DNA of 64,000 nt from Rhodoblastus sp963704565. GTDB lineage: Bacteria > Pseudomonadota > Alphaproteobacteria > Rhizobiales > Beijerinckiaceae. Shown here in pieces: positions 55,545 through 64,000 of the stretch; position 1 is the stretch's first letter; every line of letters starts with the position of its first letter. Location of the stretch: NCBI GenBank assembly GCA_963704565.1, contig OY969917.1, forward strand, positions 2,852,001-2,916,000, given 5' to 3'. The notes under the pieces are model-generated. The model worked only from the letters and a program-made list of their open reading frames with translations, ran no database searches and was not told the origin of the DNA. Made by a program: the position numbers and the translations under genes.

Positions 55545-56152
55545 TGTCGGCAAAGGTGGACGAAAATGCGATCATCGCCGCCGTGCGGGCGGCCGAATCG
55601 CGCACCAGCGGCCAGATCGTCTGCGTGCTGGCCCGGCGTTCCTGCGACCCGTCGGCTTTTGTCGTGCTTTATGCGGCCGCCCTGGCGCTGATCACGCCCT
55701 GGCCTTTGCTCCAATGGACCCAGACGCCGGCGCAAGTGGTTTTCGCCATCCAGACCGGGGTCTTCGTCATCGCGCTGCTGCTTTTGGGTTGGACGCGCCT
55801 CGGCGTCCTTCTGACTCCGCGCACCCTAAAACGGCGGCAGGCCTTCGCCGCCGCGCTCGAACAATTTTTCACCCGCAGTCTGGGGAAAACCCGCAGCCGG
55901 GCGGGCGTCCTGATCTATGTTTCGCAGGCCGAGCATTACGCCCGGATCATCGCGGACCGCGCGCTGGACGACCGGATTTCGGAGAAGGACTGGCGCGGCG
56001 CCGTCGAGGAAATGACCGCGCATCTGCGGGAGGGCCGGGTCACCGAGGGCTTTGTCGACGCGGTCGCGCGTTGCGGCGACTTGTTGGCGCGCGCGGCGCC
56101 GCCGGACGGCGGCGGCAACGACCTGCCGGACAACCTCATTCGCCTGAACTGA
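55544..56152 (+). CDS. Second TPM domain protein
   Basis: A 202-residue protein starting in the TGATG overlap with the preceding gene. Its N-terminal segment ENAIIAAVRAAESRTSGQIV is followed by two hydrophobic helices (about 38-90) and a TPM-like domain containing AGVLIYVSQAEHYARIIADR. It completes a lemA-TPM-TPM operon. It converges with the MltB-like gene two bases further on. Confidence 0.9.
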   Translation: MSAKVDENAIIAAVRAAESRTSGQIVCVLARRSCDPSAFVVLYAAALALITPWPLLQWTQTPAQVVFAIQTGVFVIALLLLGWTRLGVLLTPRTLKRRQAFAAALEQFFTRSLGKTRSRAGVLIYVSQAEHYARIIADRALDDRISEKDWRGAVEEMTAHLREGRVTEGFVDAVARCGDLLARAAPPDGGGNDLPDNLIRLN

Positions 56153-56154
56153 GT

Positions 56155-57333
56155 TCACTTCCCCGCGCGCAAGGCGGCCAGCAGCTTCACGCTCGCCCGG
56201 CCGTTGGGCCTCATGCCGATCCGCCGCTGATAATCGGCGATGGCCTCGCGGGTTTTCGTTCCCATCACGCCGTCGATCTTGCCGCCTATGTCATAGCCGC
56301 GCTGGGCTAGCATCGTCTGAACCTCGCGGCGCTCGACCCGTGGAATGCCGGGATCGTCGGTCGGCCAGGGAGTGACAAGACCGTGGCCGCCCTTGATGCG
56401 GTCCGAAAGCAGCCCGAGCGCGAGGGCGTAGGATTCGGCGGCGTTGTAGGAATAAAAGGCGTCGAAATTGCGCGACACCAGAAAGGCGGGACCGGTTGGT
56501 CCCGAGGTGAGGAACAGGCCATAGGCGCCGCCGCCCGACAAGGGCGCGCCATCGACATGGGCCAGCCCGTGGGCGGCCCAGAACGACAGCGGCCTTTTCC
56601 CGCGCCAGCCCGACGGGCCGCGATAGCCGGCGGGAAGCCGGACCTCGAAGCCCCAGGGCAGGCCTGCAACCCAGCCGGCGTGATGGAGGAAATTGGCGGT
56701 CGAGGCCAGCGCGTCGGGAACCGAATTGATGACATCGCGCTTGCCGTCGCCATCGGCGTCGACCGCGAGGCGCAGAAAGGTCGAGGGCATGAACTGGGTA
56801 TTGCCGAAGGCGCCCGCCCAGGAGCCGTTGAATTCCTCAAGCTTGACGTCGCCATGGTCGAGGATTTCCAGCGCCGCGAGCAATTCGCCATGGAAATAGC
56901 CGGAGCGGCGGTTGGGCGAGCAGGCCAGAGTGGTCAAAGACTGAATGATCGGCCGGCCGCCGAAACTGCGGCCGAAATCGGATTCGACGCCCCAGACGGC
57001 GATCAGCGCCGGCGCATCGACGCCGAAACGATGCTGGGCCGCAAGCGCCGCTTGCCGATATTCTGCGAAACGCTGCCGTCCGTCGCGCGCGCGCTCGTCG
57101 TCGACAAGGCCGGCGATATAATCCCAAATCGGCGTCGAAAATTCGGGCTGGGCGCCGAGAAAGCTCACGGCGTCATTGGGTTGCAGGCCGTCCAGGGCGC
57201 GAGACAAAATGGCCTGGGAAACGCCCTCGGCCGCCGCCTGCGCCTTGATATGCTGCTTGCACGAGCCAAAATCGGCGCTGGCGGTTTGGCCAAGCGCGAG
57301 AACCAGCGAAAGAGCGAGAATCCCGGATTTCAT
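56155..57333 (-). CDS. MltB-type lytic murein transglycosylase with peptidoglycan-binding domain
   Basis: A 392-residue periplasmic enzyme. Signal peptide (1-20), transglycosylase domain (about 22-325) with catalytic Glu117 in VWGVESDFGRSFGG and the GAFGNTQFMPSTFL signature, then a C-terminal PG_binding_1 domain (about 333-390). It cleaves glycan strands non-hydrolytically. It is downstream of leuD by 44 bases on the same strand, probably only incidentally, and convergent with the TPM operon. Confidence 0.94.
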   Translation of the reverse strand: MKSGILALSLVLALGQTASADFGSCKQHIKAQAAAEGVSQAILSRALDGLQPNDAVSFLGAQPEFSTPIWDYIAGLVDDERARDGRQRFAEYRQAALAAQHRFGVDAPALIAVWGVESDFGRSFGGRPIIQSLTTLACSPNRRSGYFHGELLAALEILDHGDVKLEEFNGSWAGAFGNTQFMPSTFLRLAVDADGDGKRDVINSVPDALASTANFLHHAGWVAGLPWGFEVRLPAGYRGPSGWRGKRPLSFWAAHGLAHVDGAPLSGGGAYGLFLTSGPTGPAFLVSRNFDAFYSYNAAESYALALGLLSDRIKGGHGLVTPWPTDDPGIPRVERREVQTMLAQRGYDIGGKIDGVMGTKTREAIADYQRRIGMRPNGRASVKLLAALRAGK

Positions 57334-57377
57334 GGCCGGAATTTAGCGTGATTCTCAGCCATGCAGAACTGAAAATA

Positions 57378-57983
57378 TCAGATCCAGGGACGGGCGCTCG
57401 CCATCTGCGATTCGAAATCGGCGATTTTCGGCGCCTTCACCAACGTGAGTCCGATGTCGTCGAGTCCTTCGAGCAGGCAATGCTTGCGATGCGGATCGAT
57501 GTCGAATTTCACCACGCCGCCGTCGGGACCACGGATTTCCTGGGCTTCGAGGTCGATCGTGAGCGTCGCATTGGCGCCGCGCTCGGCGTCGTCCATCAGC
57601 TTGGCGAGATTTTCCTTCGACACCTTGATCGGCAAAACGCCGTTTTTGAAGCAATTGTTGTAGAAAATGTCGGCGAAGCTGGTCGATATGATAGCGCGTA
57701 TGCCGAAATCGAGCAGGGCCCAGGGCGCGTGCTCGCGCGACGAGCCGCAACCGAAATTATCCTCGGCCACCAGGATTTGCGCCTTGCGATAGGCTGGCTT
57801 GTTGAGCACGAAATCCGGGTTTTCCGATCCGTCCTCGCGAAAGCGCATTTCCGAAAACAGGCCTTTGCCCAGGCCGGTGCGTTGAATCGTCTTCAGATAT
57901 TGCTTCGGGATGATCATGTCCGTGTCGATATTGGTGATCGGCAGCGGCGCGGCGACCCCGGTCAATTTGGTGAACTTTTCCAT
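57378..57983 (-). CDS. leuD: 3-isopropylmalate dehydratase small subunit
   Basis: The small subunit of isopropylmalate isomerase in leucine synthesis. The 201-residue protein has ITNIDTDMIIPKQYLKT near residues 18-34 and DNFGCGSSREHAPWAL, the swivelling-domain substrate loop. It works with LeuC, encoded upstream on the same strand, but the two are separated by a metallopeptidase gene. An imperfect hairpin (about 58022-58042) precedes it. Confidence 0.96.
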   Translation of the reverse strand: MEKFTKLTGVAAPLPITNIDTDMIIPKQYLKTIQRTGLGKGLFSEMRFREDGSENPDFVLNKPAYRKAQILVAEDNFGCGSSREHAPWALLDFGIRAIISTSFADIFYNNCFKNGVLPIKVSKENLAKLMDDAERGANATLTIDLEAQEIRGPDGGVVKFDIDPHRKHCLLEGLDDIGLTLVKAPKIADFESQMASARPWI

Positions 57984-58072
57984 TTTCTTACCTGAAAGTG
58001 TTCTCTTGCCTGAATTGGACGCCGGACCAGCGGTTCGGCCGTGGGTTTAACAAAGGGCGGGGAAAGGGGCAA

Positions 58073-58498
58073 TCATTCGGCTTCGCGTTCGATCCGCTCC
58101 ATGTCCGCGTCGGACAGGCCGAAATGATGGCCGATTTCATGGACCAGCACATGGCGGACGAGATCGCCCAATGTGTCCTCGCCCTCGGCCCAGACATCGA
58201 GGATCGGGCGACGGAAGAGATATACGATATTGGGGAATTGCCCGGTCTGGACGCCCTCGCTTTGGGCGAGCCCCCGGCCGCGAAACAGGCCGAGCAGTTC
58301 GAATTCCGAACTGGCGTCGAATTCGTCCAGAATTTCGTCGTCGGGGAAATCCTCGACCTGGATGATCAGACCGTCGCAGGACTGCCGAAAATAGTCCGGC
58401 AGGCCACGAAAGGCGGCGGCGGCGAGCGCCTCGAAATCATGGAGCGACGGGGCGGCGCGCCCCCCCCAGTCCCACGGCGGCGGGCGGACGCTCGCCAT
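58073..58498 (-). CDS. Minimal zincin metallopeptidase (DUF1025/MMPL-type)
   Basis: A 141-residue cytosolic protein with the zinc-peptidase signature HEIGHHFG at residues 120-127 and the family's NIVYLFRRPI strand. It belongs to the minimal MMP-like family PF06262, structurally a zincin without known substrate. It lies between leuC and leuD on the same strand. The start at 58498 lacks a strong ribosome-binding site. Confidence 0.88.
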   Translation of the reverse strand: MASVRPPPWDWGGRAAPSLHDFEALAAAAFRGLPDYFRQSCDGLIIQVEDFPDDEILDEFDASSEFELLGLFRGRGLAQSEGVQTGQFPNIVYLFRRPILDVWAEGEDTLGDLVRHVLVHEIGHHFGLSDADMERIEREAE

Positions 58499-58576
58499 CA
58501 GCGCGCGGTCCGCGCGCTTGGCCGTCCGGCGCCGGCGTCCGCCCTGACCCCGCTGCCGTCCATCAAGCTTCCCTTC

Positions 58577-59995
58577 TCACTTCAGGGTGCGAACGTCGAC
58601 GAAATGGCCGGTCACCGCCGCCGCCGCCGCCATGGCGGGCGACACCAGATGGGTGCGGCCCTTGAAACCCTGGCGGCCTTCGAAATTGCGGTTCGAGGTC
58701 GAGGCGCAACGCTCGCCCGGCGCCAGCCGGTCGGGATTCATCGCCAGACACATCGAGCAGCCCGGCTCGCGCCATTCGAAACCGGCGGCCAGGAAAATCT
58801 TGTCCAGGCCCTCGGCCTCGGCCTGAGCCTTGACCAGGCCTGAACCCGGCACGACCATGGCGTTGACATGCGGCGACACCTTGCGCCCTTCGGCGATCTT
58901 GGCGGCGGCGCGCAAATCCTCGATGCGGCCATTGGTGCAGGAGCCGATGAAGACGCGGTCGATCTTGATGTCGGTCGGCTTTTCGCCGCCCTTGAGGCCC
59001 ATATAGTCCAGAGCGCGCTGTATTTTGGCGCGCTGGGCGTCGGTTTTGCCGGCCTCGACGCCCGGGACGACGCCGTCGATGGCGACGACATCCTCGGGGC
59101 TGGTGCCCCAGGTGAGGACGGGCGGCAGAATGGCGGCGTCGAGTTCGACCACGGCGTCGTAATGGGCGCCCGGATCGCTTTTGAGCCGGCTCCAATAATG
59201 GAGGGCGCGCTCCAGGGCCTCGCCCTTCGGCGCCTTGGGGCGATCCTTCAGATAATCGAGGGTCTTCTGGTCCGGCGCGATCAGGCCGGCGCGGGCGCCT
59301 GCCTCGATCGACATGTTGCAAACCGTCATGCGGCCTTCCATCGACAGGTCTTCGATGGCCTCGCCGGCATATTCGATGACATAACCGGTGCCGCCGGCGG
59401 TGCCGATCTTGCCGATGATCGCCAGCACGATGTCCTTGGCGGTCACGCCCTCGCCGAGCCTGCCATTGACCGTGACCAGCATATTTTTTGCCTTGGCCTG
59501 GATCAGGGTCTGGGTCGCCAGCACATGTTCGACTTCCGACGTGCCGATGCCATGGGCCAGAGCGCCGAAGGCGCCATGGGTCGAGGTGTGGCTGTCGCCG
59601 CAGACGATGGTCGCGCCGGGCAAGGTGAAGCCCTGTTCGGGACCGATGATATGGACCACGCCCTGGCGGCGGTCATGCTCGTTGTAATATTCGATGCCGA
59701 AGTCGCGGGCGTTGATCGCCAACTGCTCGATCTGCGCCTTGCTTTCGGGGTCTTCGATCGGCTTGGAGCGGTCGGTGGTGGGGACGTTGTGATCGACCAC
59801 CGCCAAGGTCTTCTCCGGCGCGTGGACCGCGCGGTGGGCGAGGCGCAAGCCCTCGAAAGCCTGCGGACTGGTCACCTCATGGATGAGGTGGCGGTCGATA
59901 TAGATCAGGGCCGTGCCGTCGGGCTGGATATCGACGACATGATCGTCCCAGATCTTGTCGTATAGGGTGCGCGGCTTGGCTGTGGACTCAACCAT
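58577..59995 (-). CDS. leuC: 3-isopropylmalate dehydratase large subunit
   Basis: The aconitase-like catalytic subunit of isopropylmalate isomerase. The 472-residue protein has the three cluster cysteines in FIGSCTNGRIEDL and EPGCSMCLAMN, and the GDSHTSTHGAFGALA substrate loop. The ATG at 59993-59995 has GGAG 9 bases upstream. It follows rplS, as in many Hyphomicrobiales, with a probable terminator in the 170-base gap. Confidence 0.97.
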   Translation of the reverse strand: MVESTAKPRTLYDKIWDDHVVDIQPDGTALIYIDRHLIHEVTSPQAFEGLRLAHRAVHAPEKTLAVVDHNVPTTDRSKPIEDPESKAQIEQLAINARDFGIEYYNEHDRRQGVVHIIGPEQGFTLPGATIVCGDSHTSTHGAFGALAHGIGTSEVEHVLATQTLIQAKAKNMLVTVNGRLGEGVTAKDIVLAIIGKIGTAGGTGYVIEYAGEAIEDLSMEGRMTVCNMSIEAGARAGLIAPDQKTLDYLKDRPKAPKGEALERALHYWSRLKSDPGAHYDAVVELDAAILPPVLTWGTSPEDVVAIDGVVPGVEAGKTDAQRAKIQRALDYMGLKGGEKPTDIKIDRVFIGSCTNGRIEDLRAAAKIAEGRKVSPHVNAMVVPGSGLVKAQAEAEGLDKIFLAAGFEWREPGCSMCLAMNPDRLAPGERCASTSNRNFEGRQGFKGRTHLVSPAMAAAAAVTGHFVDVRTLK

Positions 59996-60110
59996 GATCT
60001 CGATCTCCGACGCGGCCCGCGCGGCGCGGCGCAGGCCATTTGCTTAGACGAAATAGAGCGTTTCGGGCGTCCGGCAAGGCCGGGGGCGCGAATTTGCGTT
60101 GTAACGCGAA

Positions 60111-60133
60111 AAGGCCGGCGTTCAGCCAGCCTT
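60111..60133 (-). terminator. Hairpin after rplS
   Basis: On the minus strand AAGGCTGGC pairs with GCCGGCCTT around a 5-base loop (one G-U pair), followed by TTCGCG. It lies 33 bases after the rplS stop. The T-run is short, so termination is likely but not certain. Confidence 0.5.
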
Positions 60134-60165
60134 CCTGATAAGCGAAAGCAAGGCCGCGATGGCGC

Positions 60166-60555
60166 TCACTCGGCTTTGGCGGCCTTGGCCTTGGCGTCGG
60201 AACGCTCGGCGATGCGGGCGGACTTGCCGCGACGGTCGCGCAGGTAATAGAGCTTGGCGCGACGGACCTTGCCGCGGCGCACGACCTTGATCGAATCGAT
60301 CAGCGGGCCATAGACCGGGAAGACGCGCTCGACGCCTTCGCCATAGGAAATTTTGCGGACGGTGAAGCTCTCGTTGACGCCGCCGCCGTCACGGGCGATC
60401 ACGACGCCTTCATAAGCCTGGACGCGGGCGCGGTCGCCTTCCTTGACCTTGACATTGACGATTACGGTGTCGCCGGGTGCGAATTCCGGAATGGTCTTGT
60501 TGGCGGAAAGCTTGGCGATCTGCTCGGCTTCGAGCTGCTTGATGATATCGGTCAT
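60166..60555 (-). CDS. rplS: 50S ribosomal protein L19
   Basis: A 129-residue ribosomal protein at the 30S-50S interface. Core motifs are FAPGDTVIVNVKVKEGDR, RVQAYEGVVIARDG and GVERVFPVYGP, with a lysine/alanine-rich C-terminal tail common in alphaproteobacteria. GGAG 6 bases upstream sets the ATG at 60553-60555. The usual neighbours trmD, rimM and rpsP are not upstream; hemY is. Confidence 0.97.
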   Translation of the reverse strand: MTDIIKQLEAEQIAKLSANKTIPEFAPGDTVIVNVKVKEGDRARVQAYEGVVIARDGGGVNESFTVRKISYGEGVERVFPVYGPLIDSIKVVRRGKVRRAKLYYLRDRRGKSARIAERSDAKAKAAKAE

Positions 60556-60700
60556 TTCGGACTCCGTTTCGCCTTGAGGCGAGCGTTTCGGAACGCTGTT
60601 GTGAATTGGCGCCGCGCGGGCGTGGCGCTTCCCGCGCTCAGGGCGCGAAGGGAGGCGGCCCTATAGCCAATTTTTCAAGGCTTGTCGAGCGGCGGCGCCG

Positions 60701-62272
60701 TCAATAGAGCCGCGTTTCGGTGTTGTCCTCTTTCGTGCCCGGATCGTCCGGCGGCGTCGCCAGCGGGAAAATCACCGGCTCCGGCCCGTTGGAAGAGCGC
60801 GGCGGGGCCTTGACCGGCTCGCTGGCCGTGGTGGCGGGCGGCGCCTCTGGAGCTTTCGTTTCGGGCGGGGCGAGGACCGGCGGCGGCTCGGGCGCGGGGG
60901 CCGGTTGCGGCGGGGCAAGCTCGGCGCGCGCCGGCGTGGCCTCGATCGCCGCCGGACCCTGATAGGCTGGGGGCGGCGCCTCGACCGGGCCGGCCAGCTC
61001 TTCCTTGGGTTGCGTCCAGCGATAGGCGTCGAGCTTGCCGGTGACCGGCGAAACGGGGGCCCATTGCTTGGACCAATGTCCGTCGGCGATCCAGACCGGG
61101 TCGCGAGGCGCGCGCGAGGCGCGCGCGAGCCATTCGCGCGCCAGCCCCTGGGCGTCGTGCTCGCGCTCCTCCAGCTCGGCCATGATGACGCACATGCGCG
61201 CGGTCGGTCGCTCGCCCATGGCGACCAGTGGCGTCATCACCTCGCGCGCGGTCAGGAAATCGCCGGCGTCCAAGGCGGCGGTCGCAACCACGATCGCGCT
61301 TTCCGGGTCCTTGGGGGCGAGCCGGGCGAGCGCCTTGGCGCGCACGAGGCGGTCCTCCGCCGAATCGCCCGGCCTCATGCCGACATAGGCCCGAGCGAGG
61401 TCGGGATGCGGCATTTTCGGGTAAGCCGCCTCGATCACTTTCGACGCCGCGCGAAGCTTGCCGCGTTGCGTGTAAAGGCGCGCGAGCAGCGCATTGGCGG
61501 GAACGAGATCGGGCGCCTTTTTCACCGCCGCGCGCAACAGGCTGATCGCGCGGTCAGGGTCCGTGGTCTCGGCGTCCATCGCCAGAGCCGTGTCGATGAC
61601 CGCTCTTTGCCGGTTGGCGGTCTCCTTGTCGATGAGCCTGGCCTTCAGATTCTGGGCGACGCAGAGACGCGCCGCCTCCCAGTCGTGCTGCCCGGAATAA
61701 CGGTCGAGCAGCGCCTGGCCCGACCAGGACAGGGGCGCGATGCTCTGGGCCTGCAGCGCGATCTGATGAGCGCGATCGTGATCGCCCTGGCGCAGGGATT
61801 CGGCGTGGAGCCCGCGAAGGCCCAGCAATCTCGTCTCATGCTTTTCGGTCATGGCGCGGAATGCGCGTTCGGCGCTGTCGCGATCGCCGGAAAGCTGGGC
61901 GGTCTGGGCGTCGAGCAACAGCGCGAGCGGCTCGTTCGGCACGAGCTTTTTCGCCTCCTGACTGGCTTTGCGCGCCTTGTTGAGGTCGCCGACGCCCGCG
62001 GCGATGATGCCGCGCGCCAGCGCTTCGTGGCCCCGGGCGCGCTTGCGGGCGCGGGCGGTCAGGGCGACCAGCCCGGGCAAGTTGAAAATGAACCGCAGCA
62101 GGCTCCAGACGATGACCGCCGTGAGCGCGACGACGCCGAGGCCGACCAGCGGCGAGGTGTCGATATGATAGCCGAACCAGGTCAAGGACATCGCGCCGGG
62201 CTGTTCGACCAGAAAACCCAAACCCAGGGTGACGAGACCGATCAGGAGCAGAAAGACCAGAATGCGGATCAT
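60701..62272 (-). CDS. hemY: HemY-like TPR membrane protein
   Basis: A 523-residue inner-membrane protein of the HemY family. Two transmembrane helices (about 1-20 and 40-60) are followed by the HemY_N domain and TPR-like repeats; a proline/alanine-rich tail occupies the last 90 residues. The symbol is that of the Escherichia coli operon gene and not of protoporphyrinogen oxidase. The role is unclear, with haem synthesis links by gene neighbourhood. The ATG at 62270-62272 gives the expected MIRILVFLLLIG start, although the frame is open to 62437. It follows a Mic60-like gene at 68 bases. Confidence 0.9.
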   Translation of the reverse strand: MIRILVFLLLIGLVTLGLGFLVEQPGAMSLTWFGYHIDTSPLVGLGVVALTAVIVWSLLRFIFNLPGLVALTARARKRARGHEALARGIIAAGVGDLNKARKASQEAKKLVPNEPLALLLDAQTAQLSGDRDSAERAFRAMTEKHETRLLGLRGLHAESLRQGDHDRAHQIALQAQSIAPLSWSGQALLDRYSGQHDWEAARLCVAQNLKARLIDKETANRQRAVIDTALAMDAETTDPDRAISLLRAAVKKAPDLVPANALLARLYTQRGKLRAASKVIEAAYPKMPHPDLARAYVGMRPGDSAEDRLVRAKALARLAPKDPESAIVVATAALDAGDFLTAREVMTPLVAMGERPTARMCVIMAELEEREHDAQGLAREWLARASRAPRDPVWIADGHWSKQWAPVSPVTGKLDAYRWTQPKEELAGPVEAPPPAYQGPAAIEATPARAELAPPQPAPAPEPPPVLAPPETKAPEAPPATTASEPVKAPPRSSNGPEPVIFPLATPPDDPGTKEDNTETRLY

Positions 62273-62340
62273 CGGCGGCACTCGAATGAGAAAATGGCTC
62301 CGGCGGCGCGCCTTGCCGCGCCGCCAGCGGAACGGACAGG

Positions 62341-63942
62341 TCAGGTCTTTGGCTTGGTGAGGTTGCGCAGGGCCGCGTTCAGCGCCGCCTTGGCGGCCGA
62401 TTCGGCCTCGATCCGCGTCTGGACGCTCGCGGCCCATTGATCGGACAAGGACCGAGCGGCAGGCGCCAGCTGCTGTCGCTCGGCAAGCGCGCCCGAAAGA
62501 TCCCCGGCGCGCAAATTCTTTTCGATCGTCGCGACGGTCGCGGCCGCCGCGTCCTGCTCGGCCGAGCCGGCGGGCCTGATTCGCACCAGCTTGTTCGCTT
62601 CCATTTCGACCTGCGCCCAGATCGCGTCTTTCAGATTGCGCGGCGGTTTCGCCGGTTCTGTCCGCTTTGCGGGCGCGGACGCTTCCACGAGTTTGGGCGC
62701 CAGAGCGGCGAATTCTTTCGCCAAAGCCTCGACGCCCGGCGCCGACAGGCCGGCGCGCAGCCGCGCCAGCTGTTCGGGATCGGCGCCCAAATTCTGCATC
62801 GCCGCGATTTGCGCGGAATAGTCGTCGCCCTGCCGCATGGCGTTCAACAGGCTTTGCGCCACAGCCAGCCGGGCCGCCGGTTCGCTCGCGGCCGGGGCCG
62901 CGCGCGGCGCGCTCTTGAGCGCGCCCAACTGATTTTCGACGGTTTGGAGCCGTTGCGAAAGAGTCTCGATGGTCGCATCGGCGGCGGCGACTTTCTCGGA
63001 TATCGCCGCGAGCGCCGCGGTTGTTTGCGGATTGGCGGCGGCCTCGCTCGCGGCGTTTGTCTCGACCTGGGCGGCGGCAGGCTTGGTCGCCTCGACAGGC
63101 GCGGGAGCCAGCGGTCCAGCCTCGGCCGGCTTCGCGGACTCGGATGCGCTGGCGATTGGGGCCATTTCCGAGGGGCCGGCGGCCGGCTTGCTTTGCGAAA
63201 CCGCGCCATTCGCTGGCGCGGTCCCTTCGCCCTGGACTTTCGCCACGGGCGCGGCGACGGGCTTTTGCTCGGAGGCTGCGCTCTCGCTCGCGGGCTTCGT
63301 CGCCAGGGCTTGCGGCGAGGGCTCGGCGGCCAGGGTTAGCTTTTCGGTTTCTGCTGGCTTTGGCGATTCGGCCGCCGCCGGAGGCGAAGCGGCGGTTTGT
63401 GGAGCCGCCGCCGGCGGTGGGGCGGTCCTGGATTGCGAGTCCGAATTCTCGGGCGGCGTTTGTGGCGCTGCGGCGGTCTCGGGGGCGGGGGCCGTCTTTT
63501 CGACTTCGGCCTTCTGTTCTGGCGCGGGCGACGGTGGTTCAGGAGGCGTCAGCGCCGTGTCGGACTCCGCGCTGTCGGGCGTGGCGAAATAAGCGTTCCA
63601 GAGGTAATAGCCGCCGCCGCCCGCAAGCGACAAGGCGATCAGATAGGCGACCAGTTTCAGAAAGCCGCCGCGCCGCTTCGCTTTTTCCGGCGGCGGCTCA
63701 GCGGTTCCGGAAGAGTGCGTTTCGGTCTCCTCCGGCGGCTCCGGGTCGGCCTCAAGCTCCGAATCTTCTATATCCTCCTCGTGCTCCGGCGGTTCGGATC
63801 CAACTTCCGTCTCCCCGATCTCGCGAGGCGCTTCGCCCGCCGTAGGCTTTGCTTGCGGCGCCTCGGGCACCTTCTCGGGGCTCGTTTGCGAGCCGGATTC
63901 GGTTTTTTCCGCTGCGGTCTTCTCGCCGTCCTGGTCGCTCAT
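62341..63942 (-). CDS. Mic60/mitofilin-like inner-membrane protein
   Basis: A 533-residue protein. An acidic, low-complexity N-terminal region (about 1-80) precedes one transmembrane helix (about 90-112), a long alanine/proline/glutamate-rich periplasmic stretch, a coiled coil (about 315-345) and a C-terminal mitofilin-like domain. Next to hemY it fits the alphaproteobacterial Mic60 homologues linked to intracytoplasmic membrane shaping. AGAGG 6 bases before the ATG at 63940-63942 supports this start over 63969. Upstream genes (commonly hemD and hemC) would lie beyond the window edge. Confidence 0.87.
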   Translation of the reverse strand: MSDQDGEKTAAEKTESGSQTSPEKVPEAPQAKPTAGEAPREIGETEVGSEPPEHEEDIEDSELEADPEPPEETETHSSGTAEPPPEKAKRRGGFLKLVAYLIALSLAGGGGYYLWNAYFATPDSAESDTALTPPEPPSPAPEQKAEVEKTAPAPETAAAPQTPPENSDSQSRTAPPPAAAPQTAASPPAAAESPKPAETEKLTLAAEPSPQALATKPASESAASEQKPVAAPVAKVQGEGTAPANGAVSQSKPAAGPSEMAPIASASESAKPAEAGPLAPAPVEATKPAAAQVETNAASEAAANPQTTAALAAISEKVAAADATIETLSQRLQTVENQLGALKSAPRAAPAASEPAARLAVAQSLLNAMRQGDDYSAQIAAMQNLGADPEQLARLRAGLSAPGVEALAKEFAALAPKLVEASAPAKRTEPAKPPRNLKDAIWAQVEMEANKLVRIRPAGSAEQDAAAATVATIEKNLRAGDLSGALAERQQLAPAARSLSDQWAASVQTRIEAESAAKAALNAALRNLTKPKT

Positions 63943-64000
63943 CCCACGCCTCTGCCGTTCGCCAGACATATTGCTAGCGCGCGCGCCGTGGAAAGGAAAC

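Noticed and set aside
60905..62440. A 511-codon open frame opposite hemY
   Set aside because: Composition is typical of antisense frames in this GC-rich DNA, and hemY has a clear membrane and TPR architecture.

Overview
The window is a GC-rich chromosomal segment of an alphaproteobacterium, most likely from the order Hyphomicrobiales (Rhizobiales) and perhaps near the Beijerinckiaceae/Methylocystaceae. This rests on recognisable gene families and neighbourhoods: RegB/RegA, ppsR-aroE-coaE-dnaQ, cobS-cobT, fdxA-carD, secB, rsmB-heparinase-purH, rplS followed by leuC, and Mic60-HemY. I see no phage, insertion sequence, CRISPR array, tRNA or rRNA gene. Gene density is high and almost all of the window is core genome.

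Layout. 0-5.3 kb: a poorly coding left end, an OlsB-type ornithine lipid acyltransferase, a hybrid histidine kinase and a YifB/ComM ATPase, all leftward. 5.5-8.7 kb: a two-gene ABC importer with a duplicated permease and no binding protein. 8.7-11.5 kb: mutS, broken by one extra base. 11.6-19.5 kb, rightward: malic enzyme, argG, typA and the redox two-component pair regB-regA. 19.5-22.6 kb, leftward: dnaQ, coaE, aroE and the PEP-synthase/PPDK regulator. 23.0-28.4 kb, rightward: hemE (one extra base), hemJ, a Dcp-type peptidase and a methylsuccinyl-CoA dehydrogenase-like flavoprotein. 28.4-33.2 kb, leftward: an S4 RNA-binding protein, a GNAT protein, a CobW GTPase, a D,D-carboxypeptidase and BolA. 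33.3-38.7 kb, rightward: a J-domain protein, cobS, cobT, fdxA and carD, closed by a clear terminator. 38.7-43.0 kb: secB (leftward), then a Tim44-like protein, mltA, an Smr protein and a PfkB kinase. 43.1-48.1 kb, leftward: purH, a heparinase-like protein and rsmB. 48.2-49.3 kb: a DUF1674 protein and gluQ. 49.3-52.9 kb, leftward: an L,D-transpeptidase, acs (one extra base) and an IalB-like protein. 53.1-56.2 kb, rightward: a quinone-oxidoreductase-like enzyme, lemA and two TPM-domain proteins. 56.2-64 kb, leftward: an MltB-like transglycosylase, leuD, a zincin, leuC, rplS, hemY and a Mic60-like protein.

Functional themes. Acs, the methylsuccinyl-CoA dehydrogenase-like protein, malic enzyme and the PEP-synthase/PPDK regulator fit a cell that assimilates C2 or C1-derived carbon through the ethylmalonyl-CoA pathway; this is inference. 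RegB/RegA, hemE, hemJ, HemY and CobS/CobT fit redox control of tetrapyrrole-rich energy metabolism. Four peptidoglycan enzymes are spread along the window.

Quality note. Three universally conserved genes (mutS, hemE, acs) each carry exactly one extra base that splits one continuous protein into two frames. Removing one base restores lengths of 929, 353 and 645 residues. Such a concentration is more easily explained by residual sequencing errors than by biology, although the mutS event lies in a six-base homopolymer. I did not find a convincing previously undescribed multi-gene system.
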